A stretch of DNA of 64,000 nt from Olavius algarvensis Delta 4 endosymbiont (lineage in GTDB: Bacteria; Desulfobacterota; Desulfobacteria; Desulfobacterales; CAJINA01), in assembly GCA_905176665.1 (NCBI GenBank), contig CAJINA010000106.1, positions 1 to 64,000 on the forward strand, read 5' to 3'. Below are positions 35,213 through 44,800 of the stretch, one piece after another; within the stretch, counting starts at the first letter, position 1; the number at the start of each line of letters is the position of its first letter. Position numbers and translations under genes: made by a program. The notes under the pieces were generated by a model. It was not told the origin of the DNA, ran no database searches, and saw only the letters and a program-made list of their open reading frames with translations.

Positions 35213-35451
35213 ATTCTTATCAACTCAACAAGCATCGGCTATGCCATGGTTTATGCTTCCGTAACGATTATTATCGGCTTCTCAATCCCGGTCCTTTCCA
35301 GTTTAATCCCAACACCTATTTCGGTCTATTGACCGGGCTGTCCATGGTCAGCGCCCTGATTGCCGTCTTGGCACTCTTGCCGCAACCCATCACCCTCATA
35401 AAGTCACTCGGACCGGAGCGGATCACTCAAGATCCCCAACAGCCAACCTGA
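35213..35451 (+). pseudogene. 3' fragment of an MMPL/RND-type exporter, frameshifted
   Basis: Frame one reads ILINSTSIGYAMVYASVTII, then IGFSIPVLSSLIPT; after a one-base shift near 35308-35314 the match continues TYFGLLTGLSMVSALIAVLALLP to a stop at 35451. This hydrophobic pattern is the last two membrane helices of MMPL/Patched-type RND exporters. About 75 codons of a normally 800-1000-residue protein remain. It begins inside the repeated junction CCCCCGCAAAGGGAATTCTT. Confidence 0.6.
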
Positions 35452-35567
35452 TAATAGTGTTGATAAATCAATTTGTGATCGCTAATAAGATAGTATGTCT
35501 ATGATTGAGATCCCAGAAGACTGACTTACTTTTTCTTTAAAACCACTTACAAGAAATGGTGGCCAGG

Positions 35568-38192
35568 ATGATTAAGATACTAGAAAAAAGAGCCTTGCGG
35601 GGCGCCAACATTTACAGTTACCGCCCGGTGATCGTCATGACCATCGATTTGGGTGAATACGACGAGGTTTTCACCAACCGGATAGAAGGTTTTGTCGACA
35701 AGCTGCTGGAAATGCTTCCCAGCCTGGAAGATCACCGCTGCTCAGAGAGAGTTAAAGGCGGCTTTATCAAGCGGATGCGCGAAGGTACCCTGCTGGGTCA
35801 CGTGATCGAACATATCGCTCTGGAGCTTCAGTATATCGCCTACATGGATGTTGGTTTTGGTAAAACCGTGGACGCCGACGACCCCGGAACGTTTAATGTA
35901 ATTTTCAGCTACTGGGTTGAGGAAGCCGGAATTTATGCCGGGATTGAAGCCGTTGCCTTGGTCAACTGCATCCTCAGCGGAAAGACCTATGATCTGGAAA
36001 ACACCATTTACGATCTAAAGGATATTCGTGACGATCACTATCTGGGGCCTTCCACTGCTTCTATCGTCCAGGAGGCCGAGCATCGCGATATCACGGTGCT
36101 CCGCCTGGATGATTACAACCTGGTGCAGTTGGGTGAGGGCAAATACCAGAAACGCATCCAGGCCGCCATGACCTCCAACACCAGCCTCATCGGTGTTGAA
36201 ACCGCCGGCAACAAGCGTCTCACCAAAATAATGTTGGAAGATGCCGGCATTCCCGTTCCCAAGGGCACGGTGGTACGAAAACTCAAAAGTGCCATCGAAG
36301 ATGCAGAGTGGCTTGGCTATCCCGTAACAGTCAAACCCCATGACGGTCATCATGGTAAGGGGGTTACCACCAACCTTACCGATGAAGCCGAACTGGTGGA
36401 GGCTTTTGAACGGGCCAAAGAAATAAGCGGTAAGGTTATCGTCGAGCAGCATTTGGTCGGCAGCGATTACCGGCTGCTGGTAGTAGGTGGAAAATTTGTG
36501 GCTGCTGCCAAACGGTTACCGGCAGCCATTATCGGAGATGGACAACATACCATCGCCCAATTGATCGATATTGAAAATCAGAATCCGGACCGTGGCTATG
36601 GTCACGAGAATGTCATGACCCGCCTGAAGGTTTCTTCAGTAACCCAGCATTTGTTGGAAAAGGCTGAATACACCATGGAAACGGTTTTGGAAAAGGATCA
36701 AATCTTTCAATTGGAGTTGACTGCCAATCTATCAACCGGAGGTTCGGCCGAGGATGTTACCGACCGAGTCCATAAGACCAATCGCTTTATGGCTGAACGT
36801 ATTGCCAAAATCATCGATCTGGATATCGCCGGTATCGATGTGATGGCGCCCACGCTGAGTGAGCCCATCGCCAAGGTGGGAGGCGCCGTCATTGAGGTCA
36901 ATGCCGCTCCGGGATTACGTATGCATCTGGCTCCCGCCAAAGGAGAGGCCCGCAAAGTGGCCCGGCCAATTATCGATATGCTTTTCCCCAAAGGCACACC
37001 CTCCGATATCCCTATTGTTGCTGTTACTGGTACCAATGGAAAAACCACGACGGTTCGTCTGATCGCCAACATGTTAAAAGGCATCGGATACCAGGTTGGT
37101 ATGACCACCACCGATGGCATTTACGTACAAGACCGCTTGATCGCCAGCGGCGACATGAGTGGTCCCTATTCGGCCAAGGTTATTTTAAAAGATCCCATGA
37201 TTGACTGTGCCGTGTTGGAAACCGCCCGTGGCGGTATTATTCGCGAAGGGCTTGGGTATAAAATGGCGGATGTGGGGGTGGTTCTCAATGTGCAGCCGGA
37301 CCACTTGGGTCTCAAGGGAATTCACACTGTCGAAGATCTGGCCAAGGCCAAAGCGGTTGTGGCCGAAATGGTGCGCAAAGGTGGTTTTACGGTTTTGAAT
37401 GCCGACGATGAGCAGTGTATTAACATGGCCCATTACTGCCGCGAAGAAATCATTTATTTTTCGCTACGCCCGTCAAACCCGGTTATCCAATCCCATGTTG
37501 ACAATGAACATACTGCCGTTGTTTATGATCGCGGCTATATCACGGTTATGACCGGTGCCTCGGCCACACCCGTGGCCCGGGCTGTGGACATGCCCATAAC
37601 CTTAGAGGGCCGTGCCCTTTTCAATGTTCAAAATGCTTTGGCGGCCGCGGCTGTGGGCCATGCTATGGGCTTGAAGATCGAAGAGATCCGACACGGATTG
37701 ATATCCTTTTTTCCATCACCATCCCAAACTCCCGGGCGGACCAACTTTTTTTCCATCAACGATTTCGAAGTGATGCTGGACTACGCCCACAACCCGCCGG
37801 CCTATAAAAATATCATTGACCTGATCTCCCGATTAGGTCATAATCGCTGCCTGTTTGTTTTTGATGTGGTTGGTGATCGACGGGATGAAGATCTGCGTGA
37901 AATAAGCGCATTGATAGCCTCCGGTTGTCAACACGCTATTGTCTATGAAGACAAACAGTTGCGCGGCAGGCAACCGGGCGAATTGATGGACATCGTGGAA
38001 AAGGCATTCCTGGAACCTGGTTTCAAAGCCGCAGCGTTTGAAAAAATAGCCGATGAAGGTCAGGCCATTGAACGGGCCTTATCCATCGCCCAGGAGGACG
38101 ATCTGGTCTGCATCATGTCCGGCCGGGTAGAGCAGGTGATCGAACGGCTCAATGCATTTGATGAAAAGGGAGATCAGGTGTCGAATCTATGA
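35568..38192 (+). CDS. cphA: Cyanophycin synthetase
   Basis: An 874-residue enzyme that polymerises Asp and Arg into multi-L-arginyl-poly-L-aspartate. The N-terminal part (1-~480) has the CphA N-domain and an ATP-grasp domain with VKPHDGHHGKGV (255-266). The C-terminal Mur-ligase domain has P-loop GTNGKTTT (488-495), a Mur-type middle, and DYAHNPPAYKNI. Length is typical (870-900). ATG 35568 gives the family-like start MIKILEKRALRGANIYSYRP; ATG 35556 is also possible. The cyanophycinase gene overlaps its stop. It lies directly beside gene fragments and shared repeats, so acquisition or rearrangement is plausible. Confidence 0.95.
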   Translation: MIKILEKRALRGANIYSYRPVIVMTIDLGEYDEVFTNRIEGFVDKLLEMLPSLEDHRCSERVKGGFIKRMREGTLLGHVIEHIALELQYIAYMDVGFGKTVDADDPGTFNVIFSYWVEEAGIYAGIEAVALVNCILSGKTYDLENTIYDLKDIRDDHYLGPSTASIVQEAEHRDITVLRLDDYNLVQLGEGKYQKRIQAAMTSNTSLIGVETAGNKRLTKIMLEDAGIPVPKGTVVRKLKSAIEDAEWLGYPVTVKPHDGHHGKGVTTNLTDEAELVEAFERAKEISGKVIVEQHLVGSDYRLLVVGGKFVAAAKRLPAAIIGDGQHTIAQLIDIENQNPDRGYGHENVMTRLKVSSVTQHLLEKAEYTMETVLEKDQIFQLELTANLSTGGSAEDVTDRVHKTNRFMAERIAKIIDLDIAGIDVMAPTLSEPIAKVGGAVIEVNAAPGLRMHLAPAKGEARKVARPIIDMLFPKGTPSDIPIVAVTGTNGKTTTVRLIANMLKGIGYQVGMTTTDGIYVQDRLIASGDMSGPYSAKVILKDPMIDCAVLETARGGIIREGLGYKMADVGVVLNVQPDHLGLKGIHTVEDLAKAKAVVAEMVRKGGFTVLNADDEQCINMAHYCREEIIYFSLRPSNPVIQSHVDNEHTAVVYDRGYITVMTGASATPVARAVDMPITLEGRALFNVQNALAAAAVGHAMGLKIEEIRHGLISFFPSPSQTPGRTNFFSINDFEVMLDYAHNPPAYKNIIDLISRLGHNRCLFVFDVVGDRRDEDLREISALIASGCQHAIVYEDKQLRGRQPGELMDIVEKAFLEPGFKAAAFEKIADEGQAIERALSIAQEDDLVCIMSGRVEQVIERLNAFDEKGDQVSNL

Positions 38193-38998
38193 AAAGAGGT
38201 TACTTATTTCTTATAGGCGGGGCTGAAGATCGAAAGAAGGACAAACACGTCCTCCAAAACCTTGTGGAACAAACACGCCCAAGGAGCATCCTCATCATCC
38301 CCACTGCCTCAGCTTATCCCCAGGACGTATACCGGAGCTACCGTGACGCCTTTAGAGATTTGAGTGTCGACCAAGTCAACTATCTGGACATCCGCTACAG
38401 AGACGAAGCCGAACGCGAAGACTATTTGGAAGCCGTGGAACAGGCCGATCTGGTTTTTTTGGGGGGCGGCGATCAGGTCAAACTGGTGGATGTCCTCAAC
38501 CATACCCAACTTTTTAACCGTATGTGTGCACGTTTCAATTCCGGCGACCTACACATCGCCGGCACCAGTGCCGGAGCCGCCGCCGCCGGCAATCCCATCC
38601 TCTACAATGGCGATCGCCGGGGATACAAAAAGGGCTCGATCAAATATTCAGAAGGATTCGGTCTCATCGACGGCGTGGTTATCGACACCCATTTTTCAGC
38701 CCGCCGCAGATTTGCCCGGCTGTGTCAACTGCTCATCAGCGGCCACTTCCGCAAAGGCATCGGCTTGGATGAGGATACCGGGATCATGATCTATCCCAAT
38801 ATGCAATTCAAGGTAATCGGTTCGGGGATGGTCACCATCGTCAACAGTGTGCATGCCACCGGATCAAACTACCATGCCGTTGCCAAAGGCGACATGCTGC
38901 GCTTCAACAACATGCACGTGGGTTGTCTGCCCGCGGGCACCCTCTTCAGCCTCAAGAAATGGTCTATTCTGAATCGGGTGAGACGACTTAGAAGTTAG
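38189..38998 (+). CDS. cphB: Cyanophycinase
   Basis: A 269-residue serine exopeptidase of family S51 that cuts cyanophycin to beta-Asp-Arg dipeptides. The nucleophile is S127 in the elbow GTSAGAA; family stretches FLIGGAEDRK, FLGGGDQVKLVDVL and GLDEDTGIMI are visible. Its ATG overlaps the cphA stop (ATGA), so synthesis and breakdown genes are one operon. No isoaspartyl dipeptidase gene is seen to finish the degradation. Confidence 0.94.
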   Translation: MKRGYLFLIGGAEDRKKDKHVLQNLVEQTRPRSILIIPTASAYPQDVYRSYRDAFRDLSVDQVNYLDIRYRDEAEREDYLEAVEQADLVFLGGGDQVKLVDVLNHTQLFNRMCARFNSGDLHIAGTSAGAAAAGNPILYNGDRRGYKKGSIKYSEGFGLIDGVVIDTHFSARRRFARLCQLLISGHFRKGIGLDEDTGIMIYPNMQFKVIGSGMVTIVNSVHATGSNYHAVAKGDMLRFNNMHVGCLPAGTLFSLKKWSILNRVRRLRS

Positions 38999-39294
38999 CG
39001 ACCGCCAGGCAATACAAGCTGTTCCCATTGGGATACCCATCTCCTCTCCCTCGACGGGAAGGGGCAGAAAATACCTGGATCTGTGGCAGTTCAAGCGCAA
39101 GCCACAGCCGCTCGCAAATACCTCGCCTACCGATGGTAGCACTATACATGACGACCTGCGTGGGCCGAGTGCGGCTGATTTGCTTGTCAACCCTTGCGCA
39201 TGCTTAAAATGTGATTAAACATCATAGGCAAGCAGTACTAATCTAAACTCAAAACCCGCCTTTGCTTGGTGATAAAAAAATCAAGGGGGCAATC

Positions 39295-39804
39295 GTGTGG
39301 CGTTATAACGGCCAAAGCCGACCCGCTTTTGCCATCAAACCGCAAAGCGGCCAGGAATCGGTTTGGGACTATCCCAGACCACCCAAATTGGTGCGTGATG
39401 GACGTCGTGTCGAAGTCTTTCATACGAATCAGATTATCACTACCTCCAACCGCTGCTACCGTGTGCTTGAGACCGCCAGTCCGCCGGCTTTTTATATCCC
39501 GGCCGATGATATTCTGTGGACGCATCTCATCGCTGCGCAGGGTAGTTCGGTCTGCGAATGGAAAGGGGTGGCGAGATACTGGGCTCTGGCAACCGATCCC
39601 AGCCGTATCGTCGGCTGGAGCTACCCGGATCCACTCCCGGCGTTTGAGGCCATCCGTGAGTATGTATCTTTCTACCCGGCCCAAGTGGCATGCTTCGTGG
39701 CAGGCGAGAAAGTCCGCGCACAACCGGGCAAATTCTACGGTGGCTGGATCACCGCTGAGATCCTGGGCCCCTTCAAAGGCGAGCCAGGAACCGGGCATTG
39801 GTAA
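39295..39804 (+). CDS. DUF427-family protein
   Basis: A 169-residue soluble protein of the DUF427 family, recognised by RPAFAIKPQSGQESVWDYPR, the RVLETASPPAFYIPADDI segment and SSVCEWKGVARYWAL. Its fold is a small beta-barrel with unknown function. GTG 39295 is chosen because AAGGGGG lies six bases upstream; the open frame reaches TTG 39262. The next gene overlaps its stop. Confidence 0.85.
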   Translation: MWRYNGQSRPAFAIKPQSGQESVWDYPRPPKLVRDGRRVEVFHTNQIITTSNRCYRVLETASPPAFYIPADDILWTHLIAAQGSSVCEWKGVARYWALATDPSRIVGWSYPDPLPAFEAIREYVSFYPAQVACFVAGEKVRAQPGKFYGGWITAEILGPFKGEPGTGHW

Positions 39805-40223
39805 TGGCTGTCACGGTAATTAATCTGATTTTTAGCTGGGGGCTCCTGGTCTTGATCTGGCTGGTGCAGATCATCATCTACCCCGGCTTTCATCAGGTAC
39901 CTTCCGAGGATTTTCGTAAATACCACGATTGGTACGTCAAGCGCATAACTGTGATCGTATTGCCGTTGATGATCGGGGAGGCGGCGGCGGTGGCGCTCTG
40001 GTTCGCAACGGCGGCGTCAATGGCCGCGGGAATGGCGGCTGTCCTGGTTGTCGTAGTCTGGGCGGCGACTTTTTTATTACAGGTGCCGATACACCGCCTG
40101 CTGAGAAAAGGCAAACAAACAAAACTGATCAACCTTTTGGTGGCCACCAACTGGATACGGACGATTGCCTGGAGCCTTAAAGCGTTGATGGTCACGGTCC
40201 TGGTAGCCCGCCAACTCTTTTGA
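39804..40223 (+). CDS. Small integral membrane protein, four helices
   Basis: 139 residues with four hydrophobic helices (INLIFSWGLLVLIWLVQIIIY; ITVIVLPLMIGEAAAVALWF; AAVLVVVVWAATFLL; and a C-terminal one) and a conserved-looking NLLVATNWIRTIAW before the last. It resembles the DUF1772-like small membrane proteins, but that is tentative. ATG overlaps the DUF427 stop (TAATG), so the two are co-translated. Confidence 0.8.
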   Translation: MAVTVINLIFSWGLLVLIWLVQIIIYPGFHQVPSEDFRKYHDWYVKRITVIVLPLMIGEAAAVALWFATAASMAAGMAAVLVVVVWAATFLLQVPIHRLLRKGKQTKLINLLVATNWIRTIAWSLKALMVTVLVARQLF

Positions 40224-40227
40224 TCAG

Positions 40228-40312
40228 TCATGCCCATTTAGAGAAAGGTCGGCTGGCGACGGGCCGCTGATCGGTTTTCGTATCCACTACATCTTGGGAT
40301 ACACTTTACAAC
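40228..40312. repeat. Shared junction repeat next to ftsY
   Basis: 40228-40256 (TCATGCCCATTTAGAGAAAGGTCGGCTGG) recurs at 34792-34820, and 40261-40312 (GGGCCGCTGATCGG...TACACTTTACAAC) recurs at 32950-33002. The two blocks are adjacent here, about 80 bases past the ftsY stop. Confidence 0.7.
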
Positions 40313-40392
40313 AACACGCAACTCAACTTAGCAACTAAACAAGGTTGCGCCCGTGGAGTTACAACTGAAGTAAAAGTGATTGAAAGCGACTT

Positions 40393-41559
40393 TTAGAAAA
40401 GCGCGTCCACAAATTTTTCCGGATCGAACGCCTGCAGATCGTCGATTTGCTCACCCACGCCGATATAGTGCAACGGGATATTCAGGCTGCTGGTGATAGC
40501 CACCACGATGCCACCTTTGGCAGTGCCGTCGAGTTTGGTCAGGGCCAGACCCGTGATATCCATGGCCTCGTTGAACAGCTTGGCCTGGGACAGGGCGTTC
40601 TGGCCGGTAGTGGCATCGAGAACCAGGAGGGTTTCGTGCGGCGCGCCCGCCAGTTTCTTGGAAACGGAGCGCTTTATTTTTTTCAACTCCTCCATGAGGT
40701 TCACCTTGGTGTGCAGACGGCCGGCCGTATCGATGAGGACGAGATCCTTACCGCGGGCCAGGGCTGCCTCGACACTGTCGTAGGCCACGGCCGCCGGGTC
40801 GGAGTTCTCTTTGTGCTTGACGATATCGGCGTCCGCGCGCTCGGCCCAGATGGACAGCTGTTCGATGGCCGCCGCCCGAAAAGTATCGGCCGCGGCAATC
40901 AGGACCTCCTGGCCGGCAGCTTTGGCTTTGGCTGCCAGCTTCCCGATCGTTGTGGTTTTTCCGACCCCATTGACCCCGATAACCATGATGACATGCGGTT
41001 TGGCAGCGGGTTCCCGGCTCTCTTCAACATCGATGTTCAGCAGGGCCCGGATTTCGTCTTTCAAAATCTCCTTCAAATCCTCGGGACCGGAAATCCGCGG
41101 CGCTTTTTTGCGCAGCCGTTCAACAATGTCCATTGTTGTCTGTACCCCGATATCGGCGGTGATCAGCAGCTCTTCGAGGTCTTCCAGCATTTCGTCGTCG
41201 ACCTTGACCTTGCCGGTGAACAATTCGTCGATATCGGTGGTCAGGACTTTCCGGGTTTTGGAAAGGCCGTTTTTCAAGCGCTTGAAGAATCCGCCCGCTT
41301 GTTCTGCATCAGGCTCCGGGGCCGGCTCCGGCGGGGTCATATCTTCCGGCGGCGCTTCAATTTCCTGATCAGGGGATGAGGACGCCTGTTCAGGTTCGGC
41401 CGGCGCATCAGCTTGCATATCGGGTTCTGCAGCTGTTTGGGCCGTATCAAGCGCATCGATCTCACGGTCAGGTGTCTCTTCTCCAGACTGGGCAGCCTGT
41501 TCTTCGTTAGACCGGTCATCTTCGTCCGGAGCTTTCTTTTTAAACCATCCAAGTGCCAT
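40393..41559 (-). CDS. ftsY: Signal recognition particle receptor FtsY
   Basis: A 388-residue SRP receptor GTPase. It has an acidic, Pro/Glu/Ala-rich A domain (1-~95), a helical N domain and the G domain with GVNGVGKTTT (about 195), DTAGRLHTK and TKLDGTAKGG, ending AFDPEKFVDALF. It docks ribosome-SRP complexes at the membrane for co-translational insertion. AAAGAGG lies before the ATG at 41559. It follows smc on the same strand with a 260-base gap containing an inverted repeat. Sequence resembling its last codons recurs at 32912-32945. Confidence 0.97.
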   Translation of the reverse strand: MALGWFKKKAPDEDDRSNEEQAAQSGEETPDREIDALDTAQTAAEPDMQADAPAEPEQASSSPDQEIEAPPEDMTPPEPAPEPDAEQAGGFFKRLKNGLSKTRKVLTTDIDELFTGKVKVDDEMLEDLEELLITADIGVQTTMDIVERLRKKAPRISGPEDLKEILKDEIRALLNIDVEESREPAAKPHVIMVIGVNGVGKTTTIGKLAAKAKAAGQEVLIAAADTFRAAAIEQLSIWAERADADIVKHKENSDPAAVAYDSVEAALARGKDLVLIDTAGRLHTKVNLMEELKKIKRSVSKKLAGAPHETLLVLDATTGQNALSQAKLFNEAMDITGLALTKLDGTAKGGIVVAITSSLNIPLHYIGVGEQIDDLQAFDPEKFVDALF

Positions 41560-41651
41560 ATTGTGCCTCTTTATTAAGCGGTCTTTAAACCCTGGCCCTC
41601 AGGAACAGGCCGGATTTATTGTCTTTGCCGTAGAAAGATTGTAAAGCTGGT

Positions 41652-41809
41652 CAGGTTAAAAGGCTGAAGGCTGAAGAATGAAGGTTACGGCCAAGGGCTT
41701 TTTGATAATGGTAGTCTTTCACCCTTGCGTGGAGGTCCACCAAAACGAACCGATCCAGGCATCTAAAGCCAGGTTTCCTTCAGTCTTCAGCCTCCAGCCT
41801 GAACACCTG
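41652..41809. repeat. Inverted repeat between smc and ftsY
   Basis: CAGGTTAAAAGGCTGAAGGC with TGAAGAATGAAGG at the left faces CCTTCAGTCTTCAGCCTCCA with GCCTGAACACCTG at the right, across about 90 bases. The GAAGACTGAAGG / CCTTCAGTCTTC motif also makes the hairpin at 51038-51113. It may terminate or attenuate smc transcription before ftsY. Confidence 0.65.
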
Positions 41810-41820
41810 CAAGGCGGATA

Positions 41821-44800
41821 CTATTGATTGGCGGCCACGTCAAGCTCAGAATCATCCGGGGCGGGCGGGTTGCCGTTGCGGTCGAAGTTCACCGATACGA
41901 TTTTCGAAATACCCTTCTTTTCCATGGTAATCCCGAACAGGGTGTCGGCAAACTCCATGCTGCGTTTGTTGTGGGTGATCATGATAATCTGAGATTTGGC
42001 CCCGATTATCTGGAGCAACTCGTTGAACCTGAAAATATTGGCGTCGTCCAGGGGCGCGTCGATTTCGTCCATCAGGCAGAAAGAGGCCGGCTTGAGCATG
42101 AAAATGGAAAAGATAAAGGCGATGGCGGAAAGGGCTTTTTCGCCGCCCGACAGCAGGCTCATGCGGGTCAGCTTTTTACCGGGTGGCTGGATCATAAATT
42201 CCACGCCGGTCTCGAGAGGATTGCCCGGTTCGGTCAGGGTGAGTTTAGCGGTGCCGCCCTCGAACAGCCGTGGAAAGATTTCGCTGATTTTCTCATTGAC
42301 CGCGTTGAACGTCGCCATAAATTTTTCCTGGGTAATCCGGTTGATCTTCCGGATAACCCGGTGCAGGTCATCAATCGCCTTGAGCAGGTCATCCCGCTGC
42401 TCAGTGAGAAAATCCTGACGATCTTTCAATTGATCGTATTCGCGGATGGCGCCCAGGTTGACATCGGTGATGCTCGCAATTCGTTTGCGACTTCGCTCCA
42501 GTTCGGATTCCATCTGTTCGACCGTTTGCGACGGCGTCTTTTCAGGCGACGCTTCAGCCGTGTCTTCCTGGTCGGCGAACTCACGCCGGAAATCGGCCAG
42601 GGTTTTGTGGTAACGCTCGATCAGACGGTTTTCCAGGTTTTCACGCTGCAGGCGCTGCTGGGAAAGATCGAGTTCGACCAGGCGAATTTTCTGGTTGGCG
42701 GCTTCCCGTTTACTCGTCAGTCGCGAGGCCTTGCGGTCGTTTTCGCGCAGCTGTTCATCAATAGCGCTAAAATCCTGCTCATTGCTCTCCAGGGCCGTAG
42801 CGAGTTTTTGCACCTGTTCGTAGAGGCCTTTGAGGGACGTCTCGCTTTCATCGATACGGTATTTGGCTTCGGTCATTTTCCGGGCTTTGCGGTTTATTTC
42901 GGCCTCCAGCTGCGCTTTGCGGGCCAGGCCATCCGCCTGGAATTCATTCAGGCGCCGCAGGGTGGTTTTGCTGTTTTCCAGACCGGCTTCGGCGGAGGTC
43001 AGTTTCATCTGAAGATCAATAATGTTCCGGTTGAAGCCTTCCATCTGCGCTTTAAGGGCGTCTATCTGGCTGCTGGTGGCCGCCACGGTTTCCCGGGCGG
43101 TTGTGATGCGCACGCCGATTTTTTCAATGGCCGCATTGGTCCGGTTCATTTCGGCGGTTGTATCATCCGCCTCACCCAGGATCTGTTCCTGTTCCAACTG
43201 GACCACTTCCAGGTGGCGGCGGGCGTGTTTCAGGTCTTCAGTCACTTTATACAGAGCTTTTTCAGCCTCGATTTCATCTTGAATCTGCTCCCCGCGCTCC
43301 TCAATGAGTTTTTGCAATTCTACTTTCGTTTGCCGCACGGCGGCCGCGATTTTTTCCTGCGCGGCGTGGCCAGACACCAGTTCCTTTTCCAGGGTTTCGA
43401 TGTCATCGGCCAGGGTTTTGACCTCCGCTTTCTTGGCCAGGATGCCGGCCAGTTTGTCCCGGCTGCCGCCAACCAGAACACCACCGGCGGTGATCAGGTC
43501 GCCCTGCAGGGTAACCACGGCCCATTGATTGGCGGTCTTGGCGCGCAGGTCCCGCGCCGCCGCAAGATCGGTCGCCACCAGGACCCGGCCCAACAGTTCC
43601 TCGGCAAGTTTTTCATAACCGGCACGTGCGGTGACATGCTGTATGAGCAGATCTTCGCGCGTGTCGGCCGGGGTCGGCCTCTGGGGGCCGTTGAGGTCCG
43701 CCACCGGGATGAAACCGCTGCGTCCGGCTGCCGCGGTCCGCAGATACTCCACTGCGTTTACGCCGGATTGCATATCCTTGACCAGCACGTACTGCAAGGA
43801 TTCACCTAACACCGCCTCCACTGCGGTTTCATATTGGGGTGGGACCTCCAGGATGTCGGCCATCAAGCCGAGAATGTCGGCCTGCAGCGGGGGCAGCGCG
43901 TCCGCAGATGCTTGCTGATTGGCTTGCATCACGGCCCGCACGCCGTCTTTGTACCATTCGAAATTGTCCTCCATCTTTTTCAGGGTGGCATATTTCGAAC
44001 GGGCCCGGTTCTTTTCGAATTCGAGGGTCTGAACTTTCTTTACCTGCTGCCCCAGGGTCGTATTTTTCTCCTTGAGATCGGCCTGGGTTTCATCCACGCG
44101 CCTGTTGAGCCGGGTGATTTCGCGCTTGATGATCCTCAGCTCTTCTTCGCTCTGTTCTTTTTTGCGCTGCAGTTGAGCCAGGGCCTTTTGAGCCAGGGCG
44201 GCTTCCTCGTCGATCCGCTTGAGACGACGCGTCAGGTTTTCCTGATTGCGGGAAGCATTCTGCGAGACATTTTTCAAGCGCGCTTCCTGGGTGACCAACT
44301 CCATGTGGTCGGCCTTGGCAGTCTCCAGGGTGCGGTCAAGCTCGGCCTGGCGGTCGATAAGTTTCTGGGAGGCAGACCGTTCTTTGTCCAGGTCTGCCCG
44401 GACCGCTGTAATCCGGCCGGTAAATTCCTGGTTCTGTGCTTCTACCTGGTTGATTTCGCTGACGAGCTTGACATTTTTGGATTCAAGGTCCTTGCCGGCG
44501 TCTTCCAGTTCGGTTATTTCACTGGTGAAACGTTGGATTTCATTGCGCAGGTGCGCCATGTCGTTTTCCAGACGGTCTATGGAACGCTGGCCGTCATAGC
44601 GCCGGGTTTTCTGTTCACTGATCTCGTGGCTCTTCTTTTCCCGCTTGAATTTGATCGCTTCCACGGCCGCATCGATGCGTTTCAATTCGGCGGAATGTTC
44701 CAGATCAGTATCACTCAACTCTTTCAAAAGCGTTTCGGAATCAGATATTTTTTGTGTAAATTCATCATAATACACAAAAGACAGCCTCACATCCAAAGTG

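Noticed and set aside
35182..35451. Intact 89-residue membrane gene
   Set aside because: The membrane-helix match to MMPL exporters switches frame near 35310, so this is a frameshifted fragment.
41824..43809. 661-codon frame antisense to smc
   Set aside because: It lies wholly opposite the SMC gene, whose coiled-coil codons generate long open antisense frames.
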